DNA of 59,642 bases from Dehalococcoidia bacterium (GTDB lineage: Bacteria; Chloroflexota; Dehalococcoidia; GIF9; AB-539-J10). Where the stretch lies: contig SKVJ01000040.1 of NCBI GenBank assembly GCA_007129495.1, positions 1-59,642 on the forward strand. Reading direction: 5' to 3'. Numbering within the stretch: position 1 is the stretch's first letter; every line of letters starts with the position of its first letter. Of this stretch, positions 7,514-16,775 are shown piece by piece. The notes under the pieces are model-generated. The model saw only the letters and a list, made by a program, of their open reading frames with translations, made no database searches and was not told the DNA's origin. The position numbers were made by a program, and so were the translations under genes.

Positions 7514-8936
7514 CGCTTCGATCCGCGACCACGATTTCGGAACCTTTGCCCCTCTTGGAAATCGACGTGATAGGCCTGTCAGTTTTCTCTGACAATATCC
7601 GCATGATACGGCAGGTGCAGAAACTGCCATGACAACGCCCCGCGCCTGCTCGAGTCCGGAACTTGACCCCGTCAAGGGTTGTTGCTCCTACGGCGATGGC
7701 CTGCTTAACCTCGCGCAGCGACACAGTCTCGCAGCGGCACACAATCTCGGCGCACTCGGGATCCTCCCGCACCACCCGCTTGGCATCCTCGAGGGGCATC
7801 GCGAGAAGATGGACAGCACGTTGTTTTCTGCCGTGACGCTGAGTCTTTGGCCTCATCCCCAGACCTGCGCACTCCAGCAGCCAAGCCACATACTTGCCTA
7901 TCGCAGGCGCTGCGGTGAGCCCGGGAGACTGTATTCCCGCGACGTTTACAAAACCCGGCACTTTCTTCTCATGTCGGATTACGAAATCGTCCCCCGCAGT
8001 CGGGCGCAATCCCGCAAAATAGGCGATTATGTCAGCAGGGTCAATTGATGGTACAAGCCTCTGAGCTACCCGTAACACCTGGCACAGCCCCTCGTCAGTT
8101 GTCGACAGGTCTTCCTTATCCTCAATTTCGTACGCAGTTGGACCGATCATCGGATTGCCATCCGACGTTCTGGTCACGAGGATACCCTTTGAGTCTGGTG
8201 TCGGTACTGGAAACAGCAAGTGGCGCGTGAGATAGCGGCGCTTCTTGTCCAGTATGTACTCCTCTCCCTTGCGCGGACTGATCCTAAGGTCGTCCAAACC
8301 CACCATCCCGGACACAACATCCGCATACAGTCCCGCGCAATTGACTACGTACCTGGTGCATATTTCCCCGTGTGTAGTAGAAAGTACGAATCCGGACCCT
8401 TCCTGACAGATGATCGAGTCAACCCGGGTAGACGTACGCACTTCTACACCGTTCAACTCAGCTTCACCAGAAAGCGCATACACCAACCGGTAAGGACTTA
8501 TGATGCCTGCCGTAGGTGCAAGAAGAGCTGCCACAGCGTCGGGGCTCAAATTTGGTTCGTTATCCCTGAGCCACTGTCGGGAAACCACCTCGAGTCCGGA
8601 CACATCGCAGTCTTCAGCTTCCTGCTTCAGTTGCCAAAGATGCGCAATCTCAGTTTCATTAAATGCGACGATGAGTTCCCCGACTTCCTTGAAATCCAGG
8701 TCGAGTGTTCCTGCCATTTCGCGTATCAGACGGTTGCCGAGGACGCACAACCGGGCTTTGAGCGAGTCCGGAGGATTCTGGGTGCCGGGATGAACAATGC
8801 CGCTATTCGCCTTCGAGACACCGAATGATAATTCCTCCTCTCGTTCGACCAGAGCGACGTGGAGGCTGTAGTGAGAAAGCTCATAGGCAACCGCTGCACC
8901 AACCACACCACCGCCAATGATCGCTACGTCATACAT
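7506..8936 (-). CDS. glpA: FAD-dependent glycerol-3-phosphate dehydrogenase (GlpA-like) with BFD-type tail
   Basis: The 476 residues begin MYDVAIIGGGVVGAA, an FAD-binding Rossmann fold. A DAO-type domain follows (FAGLRPTAGDDF). The C-terminal BFD-like [2Fe-2S] domain has four cysteines in CRCETVSL and CHGSFCTC. It oxidises glycerol-3-phosphate to dihydroxyacetone phosphate at the membrane surface. L-2-hydroxyglutarate-type oxidases have a similar fold, but the operon with glpK supports the glycerol role. The start overlaps the end of glpK (ATG within the last codons) and excludes the longer frame. Confidence 0.88.
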   Translation of the reverse strand: MYDVAIIGGGVVGAAVAYELSHYSLHVALVEREEELSFGVSKANSGIVHPGTQNPPDSLKARLCVLGNRLIREMAGTLDLDFKEVGELIVAFNETEIAHLWQLKQEAEDCDVSGLEVVSRQWLRDNEPNLSPDAVAALLAPTAGIISPYRLVYALSGEAELNGVEVRTSTRVDSIICQEGSGFVLSTTHGEICTRYVVNCAGLYADVVSGMVGLDDLRISPRKGEEYILDKKRRYLTRHLLFPVPTPDSKGILVTRTSDGNPMIGPTAYEIEDKEDLSTTDEGLCQVLRVAQRLVPSIDPADIIAYFAGLRPTAGDDFVIRHEKKVPGFVNVAGIQSPGLTAAPAIGKYVAWLLECAGLGMRPKTQRHGRKQRAVHLLAMPLEDAKRVVREDPECAEIVCRCETVSLREVKQAIAVGATTLDGVKFRTRAGAGRCHGSFCTCRIMRILSEKTDRPITSISKRGKGSEIVVADRSDE

Positions 8937-10440
8937 TGATTTCCTGATTGGTACCGCCCCCCTGATTGCAAACCCGTTGCACAGCGTCCAGCCATTCATT
9001 GTAGAGTTGCTGCCTTCGTTGTTCACCCATCAGGGGCGTGAATATGCGATCAACCACAAGGGCACCTTCAAGCTGTTGCACACCTGACCAGTACCCGCAA
9101 CCAAGTCCCGCAAGATAGGCCGCGCCTCGGGCGGTCGTCTCAACATCTCGTGGTCTGACAATTCTCGCACCAAGCATATCTGCCTGAAACTGACACACAA
9201 AGTCGTTGGCACTTGCCCCACCATCAACTTTGAGGTCCTGAAGAACAAGTCCCGTATTCTCTGACATAGTGTCGATGACATCCTTCGTCCTGTAGCACAT
9301 AGCCTCAAGGGCTGCGCGCACTATGTGATTCCTGGTGACACCTCGAGTGATTCCAATAATGGCTCCTCGTGCAGCGGCATCCCAGTACGGTGCACCCAAA
9401 CCCACGAGAGCGGGCACGAAGTACACTCCCCCATTGTCCGGAGCAGCCTGAGCCATTTGCTGGGAGGCTTCCGCAGACCCAAGCAGGCCAAGCCCATCGC
9501 GCAGCCACTGTATGACTGCACCCGCGGTAAATATTGCGCCCTCCAAAACATAGACAGGCGCTCCAGAAGGTTCACAACCGAGTGTGGTGATCAGACGACG
9601 GTCTGCAACCGGTCGCTCCGCACCCGTGTTCATAAGCACGAAAGCGCCAGTCCCATACGTGTTCTTCGCCGTGCCGCGACCGAAGCAGGCTTGCCCGAAA
9701 AGTGCTGCCTGCTGATCACCTGCGATACCTGTTATGGGTATTCCTGCAGGAAGACCGAATCCTGAGACTGTACTGCCAAATACGCCCGACGATGGTTGCA
9801 CCACAGGCAAGGCCGACCGTGGTACGCCAAACAGCGAGAGCATCTCTTCACTCCATACGAGGCGCTCAATATCGAACAGCATAGTGCGCGCTGCGTTGGT
9901 GTAATCCGTCGCGTAGGCCGCTCCGCCGGACAATTTCCACAACAGCCATGAGTCCACTGTCCCAAATCGAAGGGTTCCCCTCTGTGCACAATTCAGTACG
10001 TCGGGGACAGTATTCAGGAGCCATTCAACTTTGGTCGCAGAGAAGTAGGCATCCACGGGCAGTCCGGTGATCCCTCTAATCTTCTCTCGAGCATAACTGT
10101 CCTGATTGATCTCAGCGCATCTTGCAGCAGAGCGCCTACATTGCCAGACAATAGCGTTATGAAGAGGTTCTCCACTCGAAGAATCCCACGCAACAATCGT
10201 TTCTCTCTGATTGGCAATGCCGATACACGCTATTGACCCGCCGGGCACAATAGACACGGCTTCTGCGATACAGGCAACGACGCTATCCCATATTTCAATG
10301 GGATCGTGCTCGACCCATCCGGGCCTTGGGAAGCGCTGGGGAAACTCATGATAGGCGGACGCGATTTGAGTACCGTCGGAGCCATATAACACCGCGCGGC
10401 TTCCGGTAGTACCCTGATCAATCACAAGAACATACTGCAT
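8929..10440 (-). CDS. glpK: Glycerol kinase
   Basis: The 503-residue FGGY-family kinase phosphorylates glycerol to sn-glycerol-3-phosphate using ATP. It begins with the nucleotide-binding IDQGTTGSRAVLY motif and has TNAARTMLFDI, GAFVLMNTG and RAALEAMCYRTKDV, all as in bacterial GlpK. Length is normal. It is the first gene of a four-gene minus-strand operon with overlapping ends. No glycerol facilitator or GlpR regulator is seen; uptake would be by diffusion or a distant gene. The start has no obvious ribosome site. Confidence 0.95.
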   Translation of the reverse strand: MQYVLVIDQGTTGSRAVLYGSDGTQIASAYHEFPQRFPRPGWVEHDPIEIWDSVVACIAEAVSIVPGGSIACIGIANQRETIVAWDSSSGEPLHNAIVWQCRRSAARCAEINQDSYAREKIRGITGLPVDAYFSATKVEWLLNTVPDVLNCAQRGTLRFGTVDSWLLWKLSGGAAYATDYTNAARTMLFDIERLVWSEEMLSLFGVPRSALPVVQPSSGVFGSTVSGFGLPAGIPITGIAGDQQAALFGQACFGRGTAKNTYGTGAFVLMNTGAERPVADRRLITTLGCEPSGAPVYVLEGAIFTAGAVIQWLRDGLGLLGSAEASQQMAQAAPDNGGVYFVPALVGLGAPYWDAAARGAIIGITRGVTRNHIVRAALEAMCYRTKDVIDTMSENTGLVLQDLKVDGGASANDFVCQFQADMLGARIVRPRDVETTARGAAYLAGLGCGYWSGVQQLEGALVVDRIFTPLMGEQRRQQLYNEWLDAVQRVCNQGGGTNQEINV

Positions 10441-10639
10441 CGCACACTATCCGGATCCAGAGCAACTCGAATCCGGAATCAAACGATTTTAGCATTCGCA
10501 CACTAAGTATGAACATCGTGGGCCACCCCAACGGAATGCCAGCGGCAACCGGGCTGTCATGCGAAGGCCGCAAGACCGGATACGGGAAGTGAGCCAACCA
10601 GAACTATTCGAGAAGCCGTCACGACTTCCCGGAGCAGTT

Positions 10640-10987
10640 TCAACCTCGGGTCATCACTCTTTCCGCCGCTACGCAGAATTGCTCCCACTCACGGAGCTTG
10701 AGATCAAGAGCATACCACCCTTTGTCGGTGAGGCAATATGGCCGGCGTAGTGGAATGCCGGAGACTTTCTGCCAGTGGCTTCGGACAAGCCCCTCCTTCT
10801 CGAGCCTGCGCAGCGACGAATACACTGTGCTGGCAGCCAAGCAGAAGTAGCCACTGCTTCTGCGCTCTATCTCCCTGGCAATGCTGTATCCATGCATTGG
10901 CAACTCACTGATGACGATCAGCACCAAAGGATCGACAACACCACGAAGTAGTTGCTTCACATATGACCTGACTCGAGTGTCTCTCAT
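10640..10987 (-). CDS. PadR-family transcriptional regulator
   Basis: The 115-residue protein has a PadR winged helix: ISELPMHGYSIAREIE (helix 2), the recognition region AASTVYSSLRRLEKEGLV and the wing RRPYCLTDKG. The C-terminal dimerisation helix is short, as in small PadR proteins. The likely operator is the 90-bp divergent region to the HtrA gene (inference). ATG at 10987 follows an extended -10 box by 8 nt, so the mRNA may be leaderless; TTG one codon upstream is less likely. Confidence 0.88.
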   Translation of the reverse strand: MRDTRVRSYVKQLLRGVVDPLVLIVISELPMHGYSIAREIERRSSGYFCLAASTVYSSLRRLEKEGLVRSHWQKVSGIPLRRPYCLTDKGWYALDLKLREWEQFCVAAERVMTRG

Positions 10988-10995
10988 CAATTAGG

Positions 10996-11004
10996 ATTCT
11001 ATCA
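10996..11004 (-). promoter_or_regulatory. Extended -10 box (TGA-TAGAAT) for the padR gene
   Basis: On the minus strand TGATAGAAT ends 8 nt before the ATG. No ribosome site fits between, which points to a leaderless transcript. Confidence 0.5.
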
Positions 11005-11061
11005 TCCCGCCACAACACCCCAGAAACATCCGCTCGCAGAATCGGTTGGGGTCAAAACCAA

Positions 11062-11070
11062 TGCTATAAT
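11062..11070 (+). promoter_or_regulatory. Extended -10 box (TGC-TATAAT) for the HtrA gene
   Basis: TGCTATAAT ends 8 nt before the ATG at 11079. A normal transcription start would fall at or next to the start codon, so a leaderless mRNA is predicted. No good -35 hexamer is seen at 17 bases, consistent with extended -10 use. Confidence 0.6.
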
Positions 11071-11078
11071 GATTTGCC

Positions 11079-12206
11079 ATGAGACTCCGAAGCCTTCGCA
11101 CACACATAGCGCTGCTCATAATAATGTCGGTGAGTCTGCTCGCGGGATGCACTATTGCACCTCCGGACTCACCTCCCAACGCTACACCTCCTTCGACACA
11201 GACCCCGGTGCCGAGCGAGCATGTCGACCCCGCCTGGCGTTTCCCCGCTGCGCCGGATGTGCCGCGGGAGACACTTCCATCAATAGTAGATGTCGTACGT
11301 GAAGTACGACCGGCAGTTGTCTCGGTCATGACCGAAATGGTGGGATTCGACCTGTTCAGTCAGGCCTATACCCAGGAGGCCGCTGGCTCCGGAATCATTA
11401 TCGATTCCACGGGCTATATAGTCACCAACAACCATGTCGTTGAACGCGCACAGGACATACAGGTGGAAATGGTGGATGGAACTACGTACGGAGCCAGCAT
11501 TGTAGGTACCGATGCTTTGACTGACCTCGCAGTCATACGGATAGAGGCAGACGGGTTGCCCTATGCCGCCCTCGGCGTCTCGGACGATCTGGCTGTGGGC
11601 GAATGGGTCGTGGCAATCGGCAATGCGCTTGGGGAGGGCATTTCTGCGACGGAGGGTATCGTGAGCAGGTTGGACGTATCTGTCCGGGTGGGCGGCAACA
11701 CGCTTCGAGACCTGATTCAGACTACTGCGGCCATTAATCCCGGGAACAGCGGCGGGCCTCTCGTCAACATGGCCGGAGAAGTGATTGGTATCAATAGCGT
11801 TAAAGTTGCATCCATAGGCGTTGAGGGAATGAGCTACGCTATAGCGATCGACGGAGCTCGCCCGGTTGTGCAGTCGCTCATCACCCAGGGTTACGTCACA
11901 CGGCCCTGGCTGGGCGTATCACTCTACACAGTGGACCGCTTCACAGCGAGGATCAACCAGCTATCGGTAGATGAAGGCGCGCTCATCGTCGAAGTCAGCG
12001 AGAATAGCCCGGCTAGTGACGGGGGTCTGGAGCGGGGTGATGTGATTGTGGAGTTCGATGGCCGGACAATCAGGAACACTGATCAGGTGTTACAGGCCAT
12101 AATCGACAGTGATGTCGGCGACGTGGTAGAGATCGTTTACGTGCGACAGCAGGACCGCCTGACTACGACGGTGCAGCTTCGGGAGAGCCCCGCACCCTGG
12201 GACTAG
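11079..12206 (+). CDS. HtrA/DegP-like serine protease, lipoprotein
   Basis: The 375 residues start with a lipoprotein signal (SLLAGC, Cys24). A proline/threonine-rich linker to about 65 is followed by a trypsin-like domain with the triad His119 (TNNHVV), Asp149 (LTDLAV) and Ser224 (GNSGGPL). One PDZ domain covers about 270-370. Length and single PDZ fit the HtrA group. It is expected on the outer face of the membrane, degrading or refolding damaged proteins. It is divergently transcribed from padR, which may control it. The ATG is set by the -10 box and the signal peptide. Confidence 0.92.
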   Translation: MRLRSLRTHIALLIIMSVSLLAGCTIAPPDSPPNATPPSTQTPVPSEHVDPAWRFPAAPDVPRETLPSIVDVVREVRPAVVSVMTEMVGFDLFSQAYTQEAAGSGIIIDSTGYIVTNNHVVERAQDIQVEMVDGTTYGASIVGTDALTDLAVIRIEADGLPYAALGVSDDLAVGEWVVAIGNALGEGISATEGIVSRLDVSVRVGGNTLRDLIQTTAAINPGNSGGPLVNMAGEVIGINSVKVASIGVEGMSYAIAIDGARPVVQSLITQGYVTRPWLGVSLYTVDRFTARINQLSVDEGALIVEVSENSPASDGGLERGDVIVEFDGRTIRNTDQVLQAIIDSDVGDVVEIVYVRQQDRLTTTVQLRESPAPWD

Positions 12207-12279
12207 CAGCCAGCGACGCAACTGCATCAAGCCTGGATGTCAGCACCTCGGTCGCCAACAACGGGAGCCGCAATCCGGC

Positions 12280-15200
12280 CTATGCTGCCTGCCTGAGTCC
12301 AACCGTAAGTTCGTGGCCGTCGAGCTTCAGGGCTTGCACATACACACCATCTGGGGGCATTACATTCTCCAAGCGGATGCTCAGTGTCTCCTGTCTGATG
12401 TAATCATCGAACGTCTTGAACACATCCTGAAGAACCGTGCTCCCCACGTAGAACACAACTATGTGATCAGCTATCTCGAGCTGCGCTGTCCGGCGCATCA
12501 TCTGGAGCCTGCGCACTATCTCCCGGGCAAGCCCCTCGGCAACGAGTTCATCGGATAGTTCCGTCACCACACTTACACGATAGCGGTCATCTCCGGCAAC
12601 TGCTGTCAGGCCTGATTTCTCAATCTCCAAACCATCAACGAACTCCACAGACTTCACATTGAGTTCATCCTTGAGGTGTTCGCTTAGAGTTGCGACAGCT
12701 GCTCTTTCGTCTTGTCCCGGAATTGCCACGATAGCGGTCGCCAGTGGCTGCCTCACCTTGATGCCAGCCTTAGCCCGTGCCGCACGTCCCAGACTTGCCA
12801 GGTTCATCACAAGCTCCATGTGGCTGTTCAGGCTCTGGTCAATCTCACCCATGTCCGCTATGGGGAAATCGGTCAAATGCACGCTCTCGACAGCGGCATC
12901 ATCTATCGATCGCGCGAGGTTCTGGTAGATCTCCTCAGCAATAAACGGTGCAACGGGAGCGAGCAGCTTGATGACCGTCGTCAGGCAGTGGTACAGCGTC
13001 TCATGAGCCGCCAGCTTATCGTCGTCGCTCTCGCTCTTCCAGAACCGTCGCCTGCTGCGCCGCACATACCAATTAGAGAGTAAATCGATGAACTCCTCCA
13101 CGCGGCGGATGGCCTGAGTGAAGCTGTATCCATCCATCGCCCTTGTAACATCCAACACTACCTGATTCAGTTCGGACAAGATCCAGCGATCGAGCTCGGC
13201 GAGACTGGTCGGCTGCCGCCGCCCGGGCACGAACTCGTCGATGTTCGCGTACAGGACGAAGAAGGAGTACGTATTCCAGAGGGTCAGAAGGTGACGCCTC
13301 ATGGTCTCAGAAAGTGCCTGAATCGAGAAACGGTGCGTATTCTCGGGAGGAACTGAGGAGAGCATATACCAGCGCACCGCATCCGCCCCGTACTCGTTAA
13401 TCACCGTCCACGGGTCGATGATGTTTCCCTTGGACTTGCTCATCTTCTCGCCGTTGGCATCCACGACGTGTCCCAGACAGTGGACGTTCTTGAAGCACGG
13501 ACCGTCGAATACCATGGTCGATAGTGCGTGAAGACTGTAGAACCATCCCCTGGTCTGGTCGATCGCTTCCGTGATGTAATCAACCGGGAACATCTTAGAG
13601 AACAGCTCCTGATTCTCGAATGGGTAGTGCCATTGGGCCCAAGTCATCGCGCCGGAGTCGAACCAACAATCCAGAACTTCAGGTGCACGCCGAGTCCTGC
13701 CGCCGCAGTTGGCACAGGCGAATGTGACCTCATCCACGTAAGGGCGATGCAATTCGATGTCATCCCGGTATCCCTCAACGCCGGGCTTGCATGCGAGTTG
13801 TGCGCGACTCCCGATACATTCGAATTCACCGCAGACAGAGCACTCCCAAACAGGCAGTGGAGTGCCCCAGTACCGCTCGCGCGAAACGGCCCAGTCTACA
13901 TTGTTCTCCAGCCAATCACCGAACCTGCCGTACTTGATGTACTCCGGGAACCAGGTGATTTCGAGATTTGCAGAGACCAGTCTGTCCTTCTTGGCTGTTG
14001 TCTTGATATACCACGACCGTTTGACGTAGTAGAGCAACGGAGTCGCGCAGCGCCAGCAGAAAGGGTATGTGTGCTTGATCGTCTCGCTACGAAACAATAA
14101 GCCGCGTTTCTCCAGGTCATCGACTATGTCAGGATCCGCATCCTTGACAAACTTGCCAGCGAACGGGTAGGTGCCCGTGACCTTGCCTTCCAGATCAACC
14201 TGTTGCACAAAGTCAAGCTGCTCACGCATACCTGCTTCGAAGTCAACTTCACCGAAAGAGGGAGCTACGTGCACGATGCCGGTACCATCCTCAAGCGAAA
14301 CGAAGTCAGCCGTGATCACAGGATACGTGAGCATCTCCGGCCTGGACTGAGCCTCGAATTCTGGCATTGACAGGCGCGGGACACCGTAATCATGCGGATT
14401 GAAGAGTGGTTCATAACGCAGTCCAGCAAGCATAGCTCCAGTGATTGCTCCCACTTGCTGATAGCCGGGCACACCAACCGCCGCTACCAGTGCGGCCGCC
14501 ATAATAAGGTAGTCCGTATCTCCGGCGAGAATCGCATAGTCCGCATCCGGAGCGACAGCGAGTGATGTATTGCCAGGAAGCGTCCACGGAGTAGTGGTCC
14601 ACGCCAATAGATAGACACTTCTTCCGCCACCGGCCACCAGATCTCTCAACCCGGAAGGTGCAGAAGCGATTGCATCGCACGCGATGCGAAACTTTATGTA
14701 GACAGATGGATCCTCGGTATCTTCTTCATATCCGAGAGCCACTTCGTGGGAGCTTAGTGATGTGCCGCACCGTGGACAATGGGGGGTAGTCCTATATCCA
14801 CGATAGATGAAACCCTGGTCCCAAAGTTGCTTGATAGCCCACCAACCTGACTCAATGTAATCATCTTTCAGCGTGATGTAGGGATCATCCATATCGATCC
14901 AGTGTCCGATCCGCTCCACCATCGCTTCCCATCGGCGGATGTACTTGAATGCACTTTCTTTACAGTGCTGGTTAAATGCGGCAACCCCGTAGTCCTCAAT
15001 CTCTTTCTTAGTCTTGAGACCGAGGCTGTGTTCAACTTCAAGCTCCACCGGCAATCCATGAGTATCCCATCCAGCCTTTCGAGGCGCCCAGTACCCACGC
15101 ATCGTTTTATAGCGACACGGAATGTCCTTGAACAGACGGGACAACACATGGTGGATGCCGGGGCTGCCATTCGTGGTCGGAGGACCATCATTGAAGCTGA

Positions 15201-15321
15201 AAAGTGGCTGCCCGTGCCTTTGTTCTACACTCTTCCTGAATATGGAGTTCTCATTCCAGAAACGAAGAACCTCCACTTCCATATCGGGGAAGCGTGCCTT
15301 GGAATCAACGCTCTTGAACAT
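12280..15321 (-). CDS. ileS: Isoleucyl-tRNA synthetase, type 2, with GIHH instead of HIGH
   Basis: The 1013-residue class I synthetase charges tRNA-Ile. It has the Rossmann catalytic core, an editing (CP1) domain with the TTPWTLPGNTSLAV motif, KMSKSKGN near residue 627 and an anticodon-binding C-terminus. VLDCWFDSGAMTWAQWHYPF is characteristic of the eukaryote-like IleRS2 type. The first signature motif reads NGSPGIHHVLSR (GIHH at 55-58). Positions one and three of the usual H-x-G-H are exchanged, giving G-x-H-H. It is the last gene of the rpsF-to-ileS block, 2 bp after jag. No T-box or other leader is seen. Confidence 0.96.
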   Translation of the reverse strand: MFKSVDSKARFPDMEVEVLRFWNENSIFRKSVEQRHGQPLFSFNDGPPTTNGSPGIHHVLSRLFKDIPCRYKTMRGYWAPRKAGWDTHGLPVELEVEHSLGLKTKKEIEDYGVAAFNQHCKESAFKYIRRWEAMVERIGHWIDMDDPYITLKDDYIESGWWAIKQLWDQGFIYRGYRTTPHCPRCGTSLSSHEVALGYEEDTEDPSVYIKFRIACDAIASAPSGLRDLVAGGGRSVYLLAWTTTPWTLPGNTSLAVAPDADYAILAGDTDYLIMAAALVAAVGVPGYQQVGAITGAMLAGLRYEPLFNPHDYGVPRLSMPEFEAQSRPEMLTYPVITADFVSLEDGTGIVHVAPSFGEVDFEAGMREQLDFVQQVDLEGKVTGTYPFAGKFVKDADPDIVDDLEKRGLLFRSETIKHTYPFCWRCATPLLYYVKRSWYIKTTAKKDRLVSANLEITWFPEYIKYGRFGDWLENNVDWAVSRERYWGTPLPVWECSVCGEFECIGSRAQLACKPGVEGYRDDIELHRPYVDEVTFACANCGGRTRRAPEVLDCWFDSGAMTWAQWHYPFENQELFSKMFPVDYITEAIDQTRGWFYSLHALSTMVFDGPCFKNVHCLGHVVDANGEKMSKSKGNIIDPWTVINEYGADAVRWYMLSSVPPENTHRFSIQALSETMRRHLLTLWNTYSFFVLYANIDEFVPGRRQPTSLAELDRWILSELNQVVLDVTRAMDGYSFTQAIRRVEEFIDLLSNWYVRRSRRRFWKSESDDDKLAAHETLYHCLTTVIKLLAPVAPFIAEEIYQNLARSIDDAAVESVHLTDFPIADMGEIDQSLNSHMELVMNLASLGRAARAKAGIKVRQPLATAIVAIPGQDERAAVATLSEHLKDELNVKSVEFVDGLEIEKSGLTAVAGDDRYRVSVVTELSDELVAEGLAREIVRRLQMMRRTAQLEIADHIVVFYVGSTVLQDVFKTFDDYIRQETLSIRLENVMPPDGVYVQALKLDGHELTVGLRQAA

Positions 15322-15323
15322 GC

Positions 15324-15962
15324 CTAGCGTCCCTTCGGATGAATGACCACCTTACGTTCCACCTCCATACCGACACTCTCTGTGTATACATCAGGGTGGT
15401 TCGCAAGAGCCAGGTGAACGACACGACGCTCGTCGGGCGGCATCGGCTCCAGAGTCATTGGTCTACGTCGATATTTCGCCTGGTCAGCCAGCTTACGAGC
15501 GAGGCTTTCCAATGCACTATGGCGACGCTTCTTGTAGCCGCACACGTCAACCATAACTGACGGCCATTCAGATTCCCGTGAGGCGATCATAAGGCGAACC
15601 AGATACTGCAATGCTGAAAGTGTCATTCCGCGGCGTCCAATAAGAACACCCAGATCATCACCTTCGATATTGAGAACGAAGGACTCGCCCTCCCGTTCAC
15701 ACAGGACGTCGCCATCGAGACCCAACAACTCAAGCAGTTTCTCCAGCACCTCACTGCCGATCTGAGCGGTTGGAAAAGAGAGTTCACATGACGGTGCGAC
15801 ATCAGAAGGGTCACCTAAGTCCGAAACACTCAACTCAGCCTGTTCAGAGTCGATGGACTGCACCCCCTCATCACCCTCGCCGTCGATTCCGGACGCCTCT
15901 GTTGATATCTGTGAGAACTCTCCTTTATTGCGACCGTTTGCACCAGGTTCGGATTCGTTCAT
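15324..15962 (-). CDS. jag: Jag/KhpB-type RNA-binding protein (KH and R3H domains)
   Basis: The 212-residue protein has an acidic unstructured N-terminus (1-70) and then the Jag core. A KH domain carries the GRRG loop (LGVLIGRRGMTLSALQYL). An R3H domain carries the arginine-histidine region (MPPDERRVVHLALANH). The usual 'Jag_N' domain at the start is not evident; the acidic tail replaces it. It binds RNA, in other bacteria together with KhpA, and is almost always encoded beside yidC as here. The ATG at 15962 overlaps the direction of yidC's end by no bases (43 bp gap). Longer upstream reading is shadow of yidC. Confidence 0.9.
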   Translation of the reverse strand: MNESEPGANGRNKGEFSQISTEASGIDGEGDEGVQSIDSEQAELSVSDLGDPSDVAPSCELSFPTAQIGSEVLEKLLELLGLDGDVLCEREGESFVLNIEGDDLGVLIGRRGMTLSALQYLVRLMIASRESEWPSVMVDVCGYKKRRHSALESLARKLADQAKYRRRPMTLEPMPPDERRVVHLALANHPDVYTESVGMEVERKVVIHPKGR

Positions 15963-16005
15963 CGAATGCACCTCGCTCGGCTCCGCTCCGTGCGTGCGGA
16001 ACGCT

Positions 16006-16767
16006 CTAACTAGTCTTAGTGACAGCACTACCGGGCATGCCACCGCGTCTCAAGTAGCCCCAACCACCACCCACCACGTACTGCGTCCCGATGCCAATAA
16101 CGTTCGAAACCAGCCAAAAGACCGGCAATCCGCTTGGGAACATGATCGTGAACAAACCGAACATCAGGGGCATCATCATGAGCATCATCTGATTCGTCGA
16201 CGCCTGTCGGGGGTCCGGTGAAGGAGCTGTTGTCATCTTCTGTTGCACCCACATGGTGCCGCCAACGAGAATTGCCAGGATCATCGTGGTGTCAGGTTGG
16301 CCTAAATCAAGCCACAGGAAACTACTGTTGACAGGAATTGCCCTCGCTATAACCTCCGAGGGATACAGGTGTTGAGCTAGGTCCAACAGGTTTTCTGGAG
16401 TAGTTGCCAGCGTCTTCATAATTGACTGGTACAGTGCAATCCAGACCGGAAACTGGATGAGCATAGGCCACATGCAACCAACCGGGTTGATACCGGCTTC
16501 CTTGTAAAGCTTCATCGTCTCTTGCTGAAGCTTCTGTTTGTTCTTTGCGTACTTCTTCTGCAGCTCTTTCATTTTCGGCTGCAGTTCCTGCATCGCTTTG
16601 GTGGATTGCGTCTGTTTGATGGTGACAGGTGTAAGTACCAGGCGGACAACAAGAGTAAACAGGATGATGGCGAGTCCGAACTCAACGGATTCGGGCAGAA
16701 AACCGGATATGGCAATAAGCCCGTTCATGGCGGGCCGAAGGATGATGGTATTCCACACTTCAATCAT
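16006..16767 (-). CDS. yidC: YidC/Oxa1 membrane protein insertase
   Basis: The 253-residue protein is of the short Gram-positive YidC type without the large periplasmic domain. The core begins around residue 28 with a transmembrane segment. The conserved arginine lies in LVVRLVLTPVT. A basic coiled-coil hairpin follows (MKELQKKYAKNKQKLQQE) and then GINPVGCMWPMLIQFPVW. Further membrane segments end near 235. Unlike many short YidC proteins it has no lipobox. It inserts membrane proteins alone or with SecYEG. It lies 8 bp after the PQQ lipoprotein gene, with a GGAG site in the gap. Confidence 0.95.
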   Translation of the reverse strand: MIEVWNTIILRPAMNGLIAISGFLPESVEFGLAIILFTLVVRLVLTPVTIKQTQSTKAMQELQPKMKELQKKYAKNKQKLQQETMKLYKEAGINPVGCMWPMLIQFPVWIALYQSIMKTLATTPENLLDLAQHLYPSEVIARAIPVNSSFLWLDLGQPDTTMILAILVGGTMWVQQKMTTAPSPDPRQASTNQMMLMMMPLMFGLFTIMFPSGLPVFWLVSNVIGIGTQYVVGGGWGYLRRGGMPGSAVTKTS

Positions 16768-16775
16768 CTAGAGCA

